64,000 nt of DNA from Callipepla californica brunnescens (GCA_023055505.1 JALIRH010000075.1:2046001-2110000); one strand, 5' to 3'. Positions 10,345-20,039 are shown, counted from the first letter of the stretch. Numbers and translations are program-made. Notes: generated by a model not told the origin, from the sequence alone.

Positions 10345-10672
10345 CCCACATCAACTCCCCAGCGCCCGGATCCAAACCCAGCAATTCCCTGGCAAGGTTT
10401 TCGGCGGTCTTCTCTTCCCTTGCTGCCTTTAAAGCCCCCAGAATCAAACCCCAACTTTTTAACTCCGCTGCCTATTGAGTCTGCATGGCTTTCTGGGAGA
10501 GTGCTGCTGTCAGCGAGTCCCACCGCCCGGGGTCGTACACCTCATGGAGGAAGTTTAAAAGTCCCTCTCTTTCCAGGAGGTTAAGGACCGCGGCCACATC
10601 CTTCTTAAAAAAAGCGGTTTTTCCGCAATAAGTTTTATAAGCTTCAAGCAATACCTTAATGACGGATTTCAT
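10345..10672 (-). pseudogene. ERV-D gag matrix domain (alpharetrovirus type)
   Basis: The minus strand begins at an ATG at 10672 (MKSVIKVLLEAYKTYCGKT) and reads as the helical matrix domain of an alpharetrovirus-like Gag, with LLEREGLLNFL, DSLTAALSQ, and after a TAG stop (10472-10474) LKSWGLILGALKAAR. It is cut by the 5' end of the CR1. The fusion makes one artificial open frame (10447-10139) that is half matrix, half CR1 RT. Its LTR and primer site lie upstream at 10841-11203. Confidence 0.75.
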
Positions 10673-10840
10673 GATTGCCCAGGGGATCACCCCTCCCTCT
10701 TCCACAGCGCATCTACTGTGAGATAAATTTGCAGCGCTGCATTTATTGCCCCAGGGGAACCAACCCCTCCAGCACTTCTGTGACAGTACCACCGCAAGTT
10801 CCTGCGTCTGTCACACAGCCGGCTGATACCAAGGCAAGAT

Positions 10841-10858
10841 CCAAAGTCGGGGTCACCA
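10841..10858 (-). other. ERV-D primer-binding site (tRNA-Trp type)
   Basis: The minus strand reads TGGTGACCCCGAC followed by TTTGG. The first 13 bases match the tRNA-Trp site used by alpharetroviruses; the last five differ. It lies two bases after the LTR end. Confidence 0.75.
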
Positions 10859-10860
10859 TT

Positions 10861-11203
10861 TGTTGCCTAGTTCTCACGGCAACCTAGGTTACAGTCCGCT
10901 CCGACCTGTTTGTCCCACGCCCTGCCTGGGCCATTCACACACCATGAATGCATCAGTATGATGGGTGGCAAAACGGCGTTTATTGCAAGCAACACACTCT
11001 TCTTATAACTTTCTTCATCACAGTACTACCTATCACCTATGCTACGGTTACCTCTGCCCAATAGATGTGTGGCATGTCTTGTCTTCTCCATATTTGGCCT
11101 TACTTGTTCTTCTTCTCTTATCTTCAAGATAGTGTTACCATGGTTTCCCAAGAGTCAAGGGGCCAATGCAGGACCTATTGCTGTCTGGTGACCGCCACAG
11201 CTT
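10861..11203 (-). mobile_element. ERV-D LTR
   Basis: On the minus strand it runs from TGTGGCGGTCACC (11203) to GGCAACA (10861). It has a TATA-like AGTTATAAGAAG (10999-11010) and GCAATAAACGCC polyadenylation signal (10976-10987). About 45 bp present in the copy 2 U5 region are missing here near 10905. It faces the gag matrix, so this is a 5' LTR. Confidence 0.75.
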
Positions 11204-11596
11204 CTTTCCAAGTTTTCAATTAACTATACTCCCCCGATCCCATGACTGGCCTTTTTTTCCGAGTCTATACAAAGGTCAAAACATGGTTGGGTTGCCCGTC
11301 GATTTTAACAAAGGCAATCCCAGCCCATATAAGATCATTGAACATGGTCTGCCGGGATACCCGTACAGGGCCTGATTGGGGTATCCGTGGGGCGGGATTC
11401 TTAGTTTTAATAGGGAAGGCCTCAGCTTCTTCTACCAAACGAACATCGCGCCTGGTTGTTATGCGTTCCGTTTCCCCCAGGTCTGCCACCAACTGTGCTG
11501 CCTGTTGGACGATGGCCTCTGAGGCCACCAACGGGTTCAATATGGAGACCAAAGTCCCATAAAGGTGAGAGGGGGCCTGCTGCAGTATTAGGTCTC
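11204..11596 (-). pseudogene. ERV-E gag fragment, downstream of nested LTR
   Basis: The minus strand, open within 11675-11265, reads as helical Gag text such as HLYGTLVSIL, IVQQAAQLVADLG and QTMFNDLIWAG. Its frame is compatible with the Gag text on the far side of the LTR. In copy 2 the LTR is intact and flanked by a 5 bp duplication, so the LTR landed inside this gag. Confidence 0.7.
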
Positions 11597-11829
11597 TGTC
11601 AACGGTTTGTGGGCTGGTTTGGCCCGGTTCTGCGACAACTGAGGAAGGAGACCCACGGGCCCACTCCCCGGACAAGGGGAAGGGGTTAAGGGAAAAGGGA
11701 AAAAGGGAGATGAGCCCCGAAACAAAACAGCGGCAATGATCTGAGGAGGAAAAGCTAATTTACTAAATAAGATCTTAGGAAGTAAATAACACAATATAAT
11801 ACAATACAATTTGGAATTGAGCCCAGTGG
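11597..11829 (-). mobile_element. ERV LTR nested in gag, partly deleted (copy 1)
   Basis: The 3' part of an LTR of the TGTCATGG family (ending CATTGACA on the minus strand). The intact copy 2 version is 35783-36367. Here the LTR stops near 11829 and jumps to gag text that lies beyond the LTR in copy 2, a loss of about 580 bp that took out the LTR start, the flanking repeat and some gag. Confidence 0.85.
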
Positions 11830-12304
11830 CGGCATATCATCTTTGCCTCAGGGCCGGCTGTATAGTTGTAGATGCTAATTTGCTAATTTCGACATCTCTG
11901 TCCCATTGACTAATACACTTTCAGCTCCTGCATCCCACGAGCTCAGGAGCCATGCTGGTATGCTTTCTCCAGGTTTTTGATGGAACTGCTTTACTAGGTC
12001 CATCGACTCATTTGCTGTATACGGGCAAGCTGTCACGTGCAAGGTTGTTTCAGCAGGGGGCCAGGCAGCCCCGCTGGTCTATCTTGCATTTTCTTTGTTT
12101 TTTGAGTTATGATTGGTCGGGTCTCAAATGGATCCGCGATAGATGGAGCTTCAAGATCTGATTTAGAAACCTTGTTTTCTGAAATAACCAGGCCCGCTAC
12201 TTCAGGGACCTGGCTGTCCTCCACTGATATGCTACGTACTTGTCTTGTTGGGACATTTAGTCCAGGTTTTTTGGTTACTAACGTGCCTAATTGTTGTTCC
12301 AACT
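11830..12304 (-). pseudogene. ERV-E gag fragment, upstream of nested LTR
   Basis: The minus strand has an open frame 12302-12033 with QQLGTLVTKKPGLNVPTRQ and IITQKTKKMQDRPAG, then frame-shifted capsid-like text. It begins at the edge of the CTAGGG array, where gag is truncated. The helical start (EQQLGTLV) looks like the end of a coiled coil. Confidence 0.6.
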
Positions 12305-12662
12305 TTTCAATACGGGCTAGGGGTGGACTAGGGCTAGGGATGGGCTAGGGCTCGGCTACAGCTAGAGGGGCTAGCACTGGGGCTGCACTAGGGCTAGGGT
12401 TGGGCTTGTGCTAGACGGGCTACGGTGAGGGCTAGGGATTGGCTAGGGCTAAGGCTGGGCTAGGGCTAGAGGGGCAAGTGCTATGGCGGGGCTAGGGATG
12501 GGCTTGGCCTGCGGTAGGGCTAGAGGGGCTAGGACTACGGCTGGCCTAGGGCTTGGGTTGGGCTAGGGCTAGAGCTACAGGCGCTAGGGCTAGAGGCGCT
12601 AGGGCTCCTGGGGCTACGACAAGGGCGTTTACAGCTAGTGGGGTAGGGCTAGTTGGGCTAGG
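12305..12662. repeat. Degenerate CTAGGG/GGGCTA tandem array
   Basis: About 350 bp of imperfect GGGCTA hexamers with interspersed GAGG, CACTGG and GGCGCTA variants. The unit differs from the vertebrate telomere repeat TTAGGG by one base. It is conserved in both copies (37066-37421), lying between gag text and an integrase/env remnant. Confidence 0.85.
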
Positions 12663-13040
12663 TGCAGCGTCTCAGGCATGGACTCAGATGTGAACGATCC
12701 AAATCATTTGGGACAGGTTTTAACATCCCTTTTTTGCTTTCACAAGTTCTCTCTTGGAACTTTCTCACCCGCCTTTACATATCAACATTTGAACTTCCCA
12801 AAGCAGTCCTTCAGCGTGCATACAGAAGATTATCCGATCAGAGCTGTGAGGCTTTCCAAACCACACACTCTTCCTCCAGTTGGTTGGTTGGTTGGTTGGT
12901 TGGTAAGTTGCTATGGTGCAGCTTACTTGAACTTCTTTTCCTCTTCTTCTGGAAGTGTCCTTGGTTCTCAGCCTTCCTTTCTCATGCTGTTTCTCCTGTT
13001 CCACAGCTGCAGCTCTAAATATACTTTCTGTATTCCCACA
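12663..13040 (+). other. Unassigned sequence before integrase remnant
   Basis: A 209-codon open frame on the plus strand starts here (12678), but its composition gives no recognisable domain. It includes a (TTGG)n microsatellite at about 12882-12904 that reads as repeated glycine/tryptophan/leucine/valine. Polypyrimidine plus CAG near 13040 resembles a splice acceptor just before the integrase text. Confidence 0.4.
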
Positions 13041-13307
13041 GGAAGGTCCATTCAGCTTGATAACACGGGGACGAGGATGCGCTTGTGTCATTACAGATAC
13101 AGGAATGAAGTGGATCCCCGCAAAGTGGGTACAGCCGTGGCTCCAGGATGCCGTATCAGACCCTTCCTCATTGGATTCCTGATTGTGTCCATCACAGCAG
13201 GCCCATGGGCAATCCAACCGCGTCAAAACCTTCGGGTAACATTTGCTAGCAAGACTGACCCAGATTCCTTCTGCCTCTCTATGGCTATGCCCGGAGACCC
13301 ATTTTGA
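13041..13307 (+). pseudogene. ERV-F integrase C-terminus and env start
   Basis: The plus strand reads EGPFSLITRGRGCACVITD and MKWIPAKWVQPW, the hallmark of the SH3-like C-terminal domain of a class II retroviral integrase. It ends at TGA shortly after. An overlapping frame continues to 13307 and may be the start of env. Nothing upstream of the C-domain is preserved. Confidence 0.7.
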
Positions 13308-13479
13308 ACCTGCCTAGTGGGTATACCAGTATGTAATTTGGGGATGTTAGGTTACATATGTAATGATACTGTTTTGACACTGAATGATAGCGAGGGAATT
13401 TGAGCCTGTAATAGCACAGGACAGATGAGGAAAAGATTAACTATCGTGGATACAAGGTTAGATAGCTGTTTAGATAGTA

Positions 13480-13580
13480 CGCTATCATGGGATGGTCAAA
13501 AGATTTGATTGTTCATGGCTTACTGCTGTTCATAATTGTCATTGCTATCCTCGGGATTCTTCTTTGTTGTTGCTGTTAAA
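13480..13580 (+). pseudogene. ERV-F env membrane anchor remnant
   Basis: The plus strand near 13494-13576 reads DLIVHGLLLFIIVIAILGIL followed by a cysteine run and a stop, a typical retroviral transmembrane anchor and short tail. The surface subunit and most of TM are deleted between 13307 and here; 13308-13480 holds only broken frames. Confidence 0.6.
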
Positions 13581-13610
13581 AAGCTTTCAGTGTAACAATG
13601 TCAGTACAAA

Positions 13611-13916
13611 AACAAAGGGGGAATTGATGAGGATTAGAAGACCATGTAGGACCATGATAGAAGATGTGACAACTGGGGTCAGATGAAGGTCAGGAGACAT
13701 TCATCCATACGGGAGTCTGGCAAGGTGCAAAGGAGTAGGACGAATGAGAAGGAGTAGGGAAGAGCGCAGCAACAAATCAGAAGTGGCTGATGTGGCCCAA
13801 TGTGAAGTTGGTTGTCCCGGGAGTTGACTCTTTATACAGAGGATGTTTAGAGTAAAGGGTCTTCACATTATGAGTCTTGTGAAGTCGTTGTGGAATCCAT
13901 TGATTTCCAGCTGCAG
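13611..13916 (+). mobile_element. ERV-F polypurine tract and 3' LTR
   Basis: A polypurine tract (ACAAAGGGGGAA, 13611-13622) is followed by an LTR-like sequence starting TGATGAGG. A TATA-like CTTTATACAG lies at about 13830. The right end is near 13916, where PHF7-array sequence begins. The LTR thus replaced the downstream part of a former PHF7-like gene. Confidence 0.6.
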
Positions 13917-14420
13917 ACATGGAGGGGAAGGGGCAGTGCAGGCCCAGCGGTACCGGCAAGCAGCCACAGCCCAACCGTGACCCCACTGGCCAAGGAGCAG
14001 AGAGGCCCTGCCCATGGCAGCAAGGGAGCCCCTGCCTGCCCCTTCCTCCCCTCTCCACTGCAGGCAGACCTCCAGGGGCCCTCTGCCCGGCAGCGGGTGC
14101 TGCATGTAGGGTGCTCTCACCCTGCTCCCTCCAGCCGGTGGCCTCCTGAGTCCCTGCGGGCATGGTGCACGTTGACGGCAAGTACTCTCAGAGTCCCCGT
14201 CCCAGCAGTACTGGACTTTATCTTCCACACAATCCTAAGGGACAAATGGGACAAGGGTGACCTCACAGCTCAGGCCCCCATGTGTTGGGAAGCCCTCCTC
14301 CCTGGGCAGCCTCAGGCAGCCCCTTCCTCCTGCCCTCCGCTCACCTCACCAGCTCGCAGTGAGCTCGGCCTGAGCCCCGCAGCCTTTTATCTGCTCCTCA
14401 AACATCCTCTCAAGTGCATT
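13917..14420 (-). pseudogene. Orphan 5' end of a second PHF7-like gene
   Basis: This stretch is homologous to 17335-17810, the first exon, first intron and upstream region of the intact PHF7-like gene. On the minus strand it has an ATG exon at 14163-14121 (MPAGTQEATGWREQ plus one base, then donor GTGAGA), exactly 43 nt like the intact gene's exon 1. Homology stops near 13917 in intron 1 at the ERV-F LTR, so no further exons exist. It shows that PHF7-like genes were tandemly arrayed here. Confidence 0.75.
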
Positions 14421-14524
14421 TAGATTTGCAGAGCCGTTAAGGTTAGAGAAGACCAAAAAGGTCATCAGGTTCAACAGTCCAACGAGGTGCTGGCTCATCT
14501 GCATCTGGCAGCAGCCCCAAGGTG

Positions 14525-16418
14525 TCATAAACTGCTGCTCCCGTGGTGGTGTTGGGACTGGCTGTTGGTGTTCTGGGCCCGACGTGGTACTCGGGAGCGG
14601 CTTCGCTCCTGGGCTGGCTCTACCCTCCTTGACCGACTCCCATGGTGTAAACGAGGCTGGCTCCGGGACTCTGCATCACGACGCTGGAGAGGGGAGCGGC
14701 TTCGGGTCCGGTCCCTCCCTGGCTGTGTGCGCCGACTTCCATCAGCCGCTGTGGAACGCCTCGAGGACCCCAGTGCTGCCCGTTGGCTGTAGCTGTGGGT
14801 GCAGCTCTCAGCACTTGGGGTGGGTGCGTGCCTGCTCCCACGGCGTGTTCGGGGCTGGCTTGGGGAATCTGGGACCCGGCAGTGCAGCGGAGAGCGGCTT
14901 CGTGTCCGGGCCCGCCCTCTCCGTCTGGGCCGGAGGTTGTAGCCACGTGTCAGGGAGGGCCTTGAGGCCTCTGACATCCCCTGGCTGGCCAAGTCCGGGG
15001 CATCGTTACGGGAGCTCCCACGGTGCCCTCGCAGCTCATTAAAGCTATTTGCAAGCCGAGGTAAACGTGGGGAGATTCTCCCATGGTCTGTCCCACGCTG
15101 AATGGACAGGCCGCTGCTCTCAGGCACACGGGAACCGTGATCTAGCTCCAGTGGTGCCTGGCTGGTGGTGCTGGAAGTTCTGCTCTCCAGTGCTGGGGAG
15201 CCTTGGGATGGCCCCGGTCCCTGCTGACTGGCACTGCTGGAGTCTGTAAGAGAGGCAGGAAGGTGAGCAGGATTGAACTCCTGCCTGGGGCTGGGATTGG
15301 CTCCCACCTCTCCAGGGTAAAGGGATGAGAGCAAGGCCACCCTGAGCATGGGGCACGCGGCTGTTTGCTCCTCTTACCGGTGCCCTCTCCAGCGCAGGCA
15401 CCGCACTCCCAGGTGGAGGTGCTGTCACTCAAGTGGGAGCAGTGCCGATGGGTGCCCTGTGCAGCGCAGGAGCTGCAGAGCAGCAGCTCCCAGGGCCTGG
15501 GGAAACAAACGCGTTGTGGACATGAGGACTAAGTGACCCGAGCCAGGGAGTGCCTGGCGCAACTCTGCTGCTCAGTCCGTGCTCCCCAACCCCGCGCTGA
15601 GGCTGCGATCCCACGCAGAGCCCCGCAGGGCTGCTGAGGTAACTCACCCCACTCTCTCTGCCTGCTCCCTGCCATGTGGGTAATGGCACTCGCTGGCATC
15701 GCAGCGCCCGTGCCTCTCCAGTAGTGATGCATATGCATCATTGTCCTCCCACCTTGGTCTCCTGTTAGAGAAGGGAGGGAACATCATGAGCACCCACTGC
15801 GCCGGGACTAAAACTAATCCGTGGCATCCCTCCTCCTCCACCCAGTCCCCAGCTCCAGCTTCCCAGTGATGCTGAGGCCTGGTTTAATGGCAGCAAAGGG
15901 CCAGGCCTGCCAGGGCTGTCAATCCCTGGGCAGGAACATCTCGTGTATCCTCACATCTTGGGAGGTGGCTGAAAAACACCAACCTGACTGGGATTCGGAT
16001 CCCCAGGGTGACAATTTCTCGGATAAACCTGCCCCGCTTTCTGCAGAGTGGGCACCGGAAGCAATAAATCCCAGCGCACAGGGCCTGTTCCTGCAGCAGA
16101 AACACAAGGAGCATGAGCACGAGCGGGACCTGGTGCTGCTGAGCTCCTGCCGTGCCCACGGGGCAAGGGGAGGGCTCCTACCTGGACGCAGGCCCGGTGG
16201 AACCAGGCGTGTTGGCAGCATGGGCACACCATGGTGCCGTATGAGATGCTGTCCCCCACGGGGTCCATGCAGATGATGCAGGTGGTGTCCTGCAGTGGCA
16301 CTGCCTCCACTGCCTGCTGCGGGCGGTGCTCCCAGCAGAAGGAGCTGTGAGAAGATGGGAGGGGTGGGCAAGGTGAGATGTGCTGCCAGGAGGGCAGAGG
16401 AACACCCAGGAGCCCCTG

Positions 16419-16455
<37 letters not shown>

Positions 16456-17561
16456 CAGGCTGCTGGCAGTTGTCATTGCCTTCCTCGCTTCTTTGGCCGG
16501 TGCCGGCAGCAGGGCTTGGAGGCTCACAGATGAGGCCTGGCTGCCCTTACCTGTACTCATTGAAGTACTGGGTGACACATTCACCCTTTGAGGCACAGGG
16601 GAGATGGAAGCTGCGGCCACAGCCTGTCTGTGCGCAGGTGATGGAGGCCCCTGTCTTGCCACAGACGATGCAGTGCTGAAAAGAACAGAACAGCCCCCAT
16701 CAGCGGCAGGCTCAGGGCCTAAGCAGCTGGCCCGGCCTCTCTGGGCAGGGCCCAGAATTCGGGAACGGCTGCGTTGCACTCTGCAGAGTTGCCCAGTGAA
16801 CAGGCGTCATCTGCAAGATCCCTGGGGACTTTGTCCTGGAGCTGCTTGGAAAGGCTGGGATTGATTTCTTGGGACCAGGTTAAGATCACCAAGCCTCTCC
16901 AGGCACAAAGCTCCCTGTTCCACTCAGGTCCTCACCGTCTGCTCTGCCTGCTCAACTGTGCGTATGACATCTTTTCTGGAAAAACGGAAGATCCTCCTCT
17001 CTTCTACTTTACAAAGACCATTGGCAAATATCTGCACAGGAGGTAAGATGATGATCATGTAAGGGCAGAAAGAACAGAAACATGGGTTGTAGGAAGATGT
17101 CAGGAGACATAAGGGAACTCACCACACAGTAAGCGTGGAAAAAGACACCGTCTCTTTCATGTTTTTTCCCAAGGATGTCTGAGACCGCATCCACCTGTCC
17201 GCACAGCACGCATGCTGGAGAGGAGAGAACAACAGCAGTGAGCGCCTTGCCACTGGGGCCAGCTGCCTCTGAGGGCTGTCCCAGGGGCTGTTCAGTGCTG
17301 GCCGTGCCAGCTGAGGGTCAGGACGTGAGGCCATGGAGAGGAAGGGGGACTGCAGGCCCAGCAGTGCCGCCAGGCAGCCACAGCCCAACCGCGGCACCTC
17401 TGGCCAAGGAGCAGAGGAACCCCTGCCTGCCCCCGTCTCCCCTCTCCACTGCAGGCAGACCTCCAGCAGCCCTCTGCCCAGCGGTGGGAAGCTGCGTGTA
17501 GGGATACGTTGCTCTCACCCTGCTCCCTCAAGCCGGCAGCCTCCTGCCACCCCGCAGACAT
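14525..17561 (-). CDS. PHF7: PHF7-like PHD/RING E3 ligase, nine exons, intact
   Basis: Exons on the minus strand: 17561-17519, 17214-17123, 17031-16936, 16675-16551, 16344-16182, 16090-15984, 15761-15648, 15496-15378, 15243-14525. All junctions have AG/GT and the phases agree. The lengths sum to 1578 nt, giving 525 codons plus TGA. Residues 16-125 form an extended PHD (CVLCG; FFHAYC; HCIVCGKTGASITC; FHLPC; FCWEH). Residues 141-189 are a RING/PHD-like module (CIIC, CPCC, WFHRAC, CPLC). Residues about 229-281 are a third PHD-like module (CDASEC, LLLCSSC, WECGAC). The last exon adds about 240 residues rich in Arg/Ser with TRSRSPL repeats. Family knowledge: PHF7 is a nuclear E3 ligase that reads H3K4 methylation and modifies histones in spermatids; G2E3 is the closest relative. 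The Arg/Ser tail is longer than I expect for mammalian PHF7. It shares a divergent upstream region with an orphan exon at 18205. Confidence 0.9.
16419..16457. repeat. CTGGCT hexanucleotide microsatellite
   Basis: A perfect CTGGCT run within the intron between exons 4 and 5 of the PHF7-like gene. Copy 2 (about 41178-41210) has fewer units, so it is a length marker between the copies. Confidence 0.85.
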
Positions 17562-18204
17562 GGTGTATGGAAATGGTGAGCACTCGCAGAGTCTCTGTCC
17601 CAGCTGCTCTGGGCTTTCTCCTCTGCACGCTCCTGTGCTAAGCCTACGGGAGGAGCAGGATGAGGGTGAAATCACAGCTCAAGCCTCCCAGCACTGGGAT
17701 CCCCTCCTCCCTGGGCAGCCTCAGGCAGCCCCTTCCTCCTGCCCTCCGCTCACCTCACCAGCTCGCACTGAGCTCGGCCTGAGCCCCGCAGCCTTTTCTC
17801 TGCTCCCCGCCCCACGCATCACAAGGGCCGCTCCCTGCCACCCTTTGTGACATCATCACACCTCACAGAGGGTGAGGGGCCTTGGGCACCCAAGCAGGAG
17901 GGCGGTGCAGCCAGGGCAGAACGAGGGGCCCGGGACCGTACCCAGCCCCGCTGGAACCCGTTTTGTTTGTGCTGCTGGAGGCACTGGAGACCGTGGAGTG
18001 GTCTGTTAAGTGCGAGCCGGTAAGCTGTGTGAAGGGGCAGCCTGAAGTTGCCCAGGAAGAAGGGGACCACAGCACTTGTGGGCCTGAGCTGCGAACTCAC
18101 CCTGGTCCCCCATCTCCCATTGAGTTGGCATGGTAGCATGTGGAGGAGAAAGCCTGGCACTGACAGGACAGGGACTTTGTAAGCGCACTCTATCAACGCG
18201 CACC
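17562..18204. promoter_or_regulatory. Head-to-head promoter between two PHF7-like first exons
   Basis: The two halves are inverted relatives: upstream sequence of the minus-strand gene (17562-17810, read plus) resembles upstream sequence of the plus-strand orphan exon (18204-17990, read minus). Shared blocks include GGGCA(G/A)CCTCAGGC and the run before CTCACC(A)GCTCGCAC. A CRE-like TGACATCA lies in the middle at 17848-17855. There is no convincing TATA box. The arrangement suggests a bidirectional promoter. Confidence 0.6.
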
Positions 18205-18247
18205 ATGCCCAGGAGGACACAGGAGGCTCCCGGCTTGAGGGAGCGGG
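18205..18247 (+). pseudogene. Orphan first exon of a divergent PHF7-like gene
   Basis: An ATG in ACC context, 43 nt ending in one base of a codon followed by donor GTGAGA: MPRRTQEAPGLRER. It has the same length and phase as exon 1 of the intact gene on the other strand. The rest of this gene is missing, because LTR sequence starts within about 60 bp. Confidence 0.7.
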
Positions 18248-18302
18248 GTGAGAGCACACTATACCCGTGCACTACTCCCCACCGCCCGGCAGAGTGGTTC
18301 TA

Positions 18303-18752
18303 ATTAAAAAAACAAACAACACTACCTAATTTACTAAATAAGATATGTGAATTCCAAATGGCACAATCTAATACAATGTAATTGGAATTGAAGCTAAGAA
18401 ATTACATAAAACAGCAGAGAGAGGGTGTGTCCTGAAGCCAAAGGCCTTACGCTAATGCTGAAGGCAAGACAGCTAGGGAGCACCTGCTGCTGGTTCAGTC
18501 CAAAAGTGGGAAAGCCTGTGTCTTGTCACACGTGAACGGTTTTTGTCTTTCCCTCTGAGTGGAAAAGGGAAAAATGCAGAGCAAAGCAGAGTCCCCTGGG
18601 GTACGTAGTTCTTCTCTTCTGAGACAGATGTACCCGGAGCTATTGATGATCCATGGAGCTAGAGCATTAGCCCTAACTCCCAATGCACTACATGATGTTA
18701 TGATGTGGAATACCAGTAACAAGAAGGTCATAAAACCATGACGCTCCACAAC
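18303..18752 (-). mobile_element. Truncated LTR (TGTCATGG family)
   Basis: The minus strand starts near 18752 (GTCATGGTTTTATGAC) and includes the conserved CATCATAACATCATG(T) block and ACTAAATAAGA/TTTAGTAAAT region. U5 is cut at about 18303. The first 200 bp on the left belong to the large duplication, whose right edge (18503) falls inside this LTR. Confidence 0.8.
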
Positions 18753-19390
18753 TTATTCCACATCACTACATCATGCTCTCTCTATATACGCATATACAAA
18801 AATGACTAACGTGCATCAAACATACACACCCATCGTTGTATTATGGATAGATGGAATTACTGACTGCACTCCCCCAACATCAAATTCCCCTGTGGTACAC
18901 ATTGAACATCTCCATTCTTCTGCATCTCCCTCCAAGTAGGTCCAGGTCCCTGAGCAAAAGAGGTCCCACGGAGAGGTTTGCCCTTTCCGGAGGCTGGAAT
19001 GACCCAAACCGCTTTTCCCAAAATATATTCCAGGGGCCTTATCCCCCTCTACAGTACACAGGGAGCTGGATTGGCTAGGGCCATCGCAATCGATAGATCC
19101 TCAAGTGTAGACCAACTAGGTGCCTTGTGCCAAGTGCTTTAGCCTAGGTGTACACGTCGTGCCACCCGTTGCTTTCAACATCATTTTGAACAGTGCATGG
19201 TATCGTTCAATTTTTCCAGAAGAGAGTGCGTGACAGGAGATGTGATAAATCCACTCGATGCCATGATCTTTGGCCCAAGCATTTACAAGAGAATTTCTGA
19301 AACTAGTCCCGTAATCTGACTCAGCATGCCTCGTCCTGATGGTTATTTTCTTGTTCTTTAGTAGCCCGACTCATGGGGGCACATGAGCAT
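18753..19390 (-). pseudogene. ERV integrase remnant (same LTR family)
   Basis: The minus strand reads the second half of an integrase core, HISCHALSSGKIERYHALFK (19262-19205), with the catalytic glutamate in GKIER. It then reads a C-terminal domain with GLGHSSLRKGQTSPW in shifted frames, ending next to the LTR. Stops and frameshifts are frequent. No env lies between integrase and this LTR. Confidence 0.7.
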
Positions 19391-19860
19391 CTACATGACG
19401 CACTGTTGTATTTTTTGTTCGGGCAACAATGTCCTCCCACTGTTGAGCAGCCCAGATAGGTTTACCCTTCCATTGCCAGACATTTGGCTCCCACTGCTGC
19501 AGCCACCCCCGTAAAGATTTGCCACTGTCCATGAGTCAGTGTAAAGGTGAAACATTGGCCATCTCTCCCATTCAGCTATATCTAAGGCCAGTTGGACAGC
19601 CTTTACCTCTGCCAATTCCCTTGATTCTCCTTTTCCTTCAGTGGCCTCTGCAACTTGTCGTGTGGAGCTTCCACCCAGCACATTTCCACCTGCCTTGCTT
19701 CCCACAGTGCAACACGATCTGTCTGTGAACAGGGCAACTTTCTTTTCATTTTCTGGTAATTCATTGTATGGTGGGGCCTCGTTAGCATGTGATACCTCTT
19801 CTGCTGGTGACGGTCCAAACTTTTTAACTTCAGGCCAGTCCACGATCACCTCTTTCTGGA
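19391..19860 (-). pseudogene. ERV RNase H remnant
   Basis: A 152-codon minus-strand frame with RNase H landmarks: VALFTDRSC (first catalytic Asp), ESRELAEVKAVQLALDIAE (Glu) and FHLYTDSWTVANLYGGG (second Asp). It is upstream of the integrase remnant in the expected order. The region between RNase H and the integrase core is deleted. Confidence 0.8.
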
Positions 19861-19934
19861 GGTGATCTCATTCCTGGACAGCTGAGGCTCCCCATTGGTG
19901 TGCTTTGTGGAAGCGTCGCAATTCTGAGAGACAG

Positions 19935-20033
19935 ATACCCAGAAGTTTGGATTTGGAGCATCAACTCCCAGTGCCTCACATGATGTTATGATGAGGAATA
20001 CCAATAACAAAAAATCATAAAACCACAACAATT
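19935..20033 (-). mobile_element. LTR 5' fragment
   Basis: The minus strand starts TGTTGTGGTTTTATG and has the CATCATAACATCATGTG block found at the start of the related LTRs. It is cut after about 100 bp, before the RNase H text. It follows an env remnant, so it is the start of a 3' LTR. Confidence 0.7.
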
Positions 20034-20039
20034 AGATGC

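Larger units (their letters stand above)
135..18503 (+). repeat. Large direct duplication, copy 1
   Basis: This segment matches 20642-43263 in the same orientation nearly base for base. The left boundary lies inside a KIF21B exon and the right boundary inside an LTR, where the copies share a short run and then diverge (18503 versus 43263). Copy 1 is about 18.4 kb and copy 2 about 22.6 kb. The difference is explained by a 3.55 kb provirus present only in copy 2, about 580 bp missing from copy 1 at an LTR, about 115 bp missing from the copy 1 CR1 near 8937, and about 45 bp missing from an LTR near 10905. I compared the copies by eye and estimate about 99% identity. Confidence 0.95.

Noticed and set aside
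12678..13307. A 209-codon plus-strand frame as a new gene
   Set aside because: Half is the TTGG microsatellite and unassigned sequence; the rest is the antisense-compatible shadow of the integrase/env remnant in another frame.
17123..17397. Alternative start of the PHF7-like gene at an ATG near 17331
   Set aside because: It would read exon 2 in the wrong frame without splicing, and the intron left if it were spliced would be only about 40 bp. The exon at 17561-17519 gives correct phases throughout.
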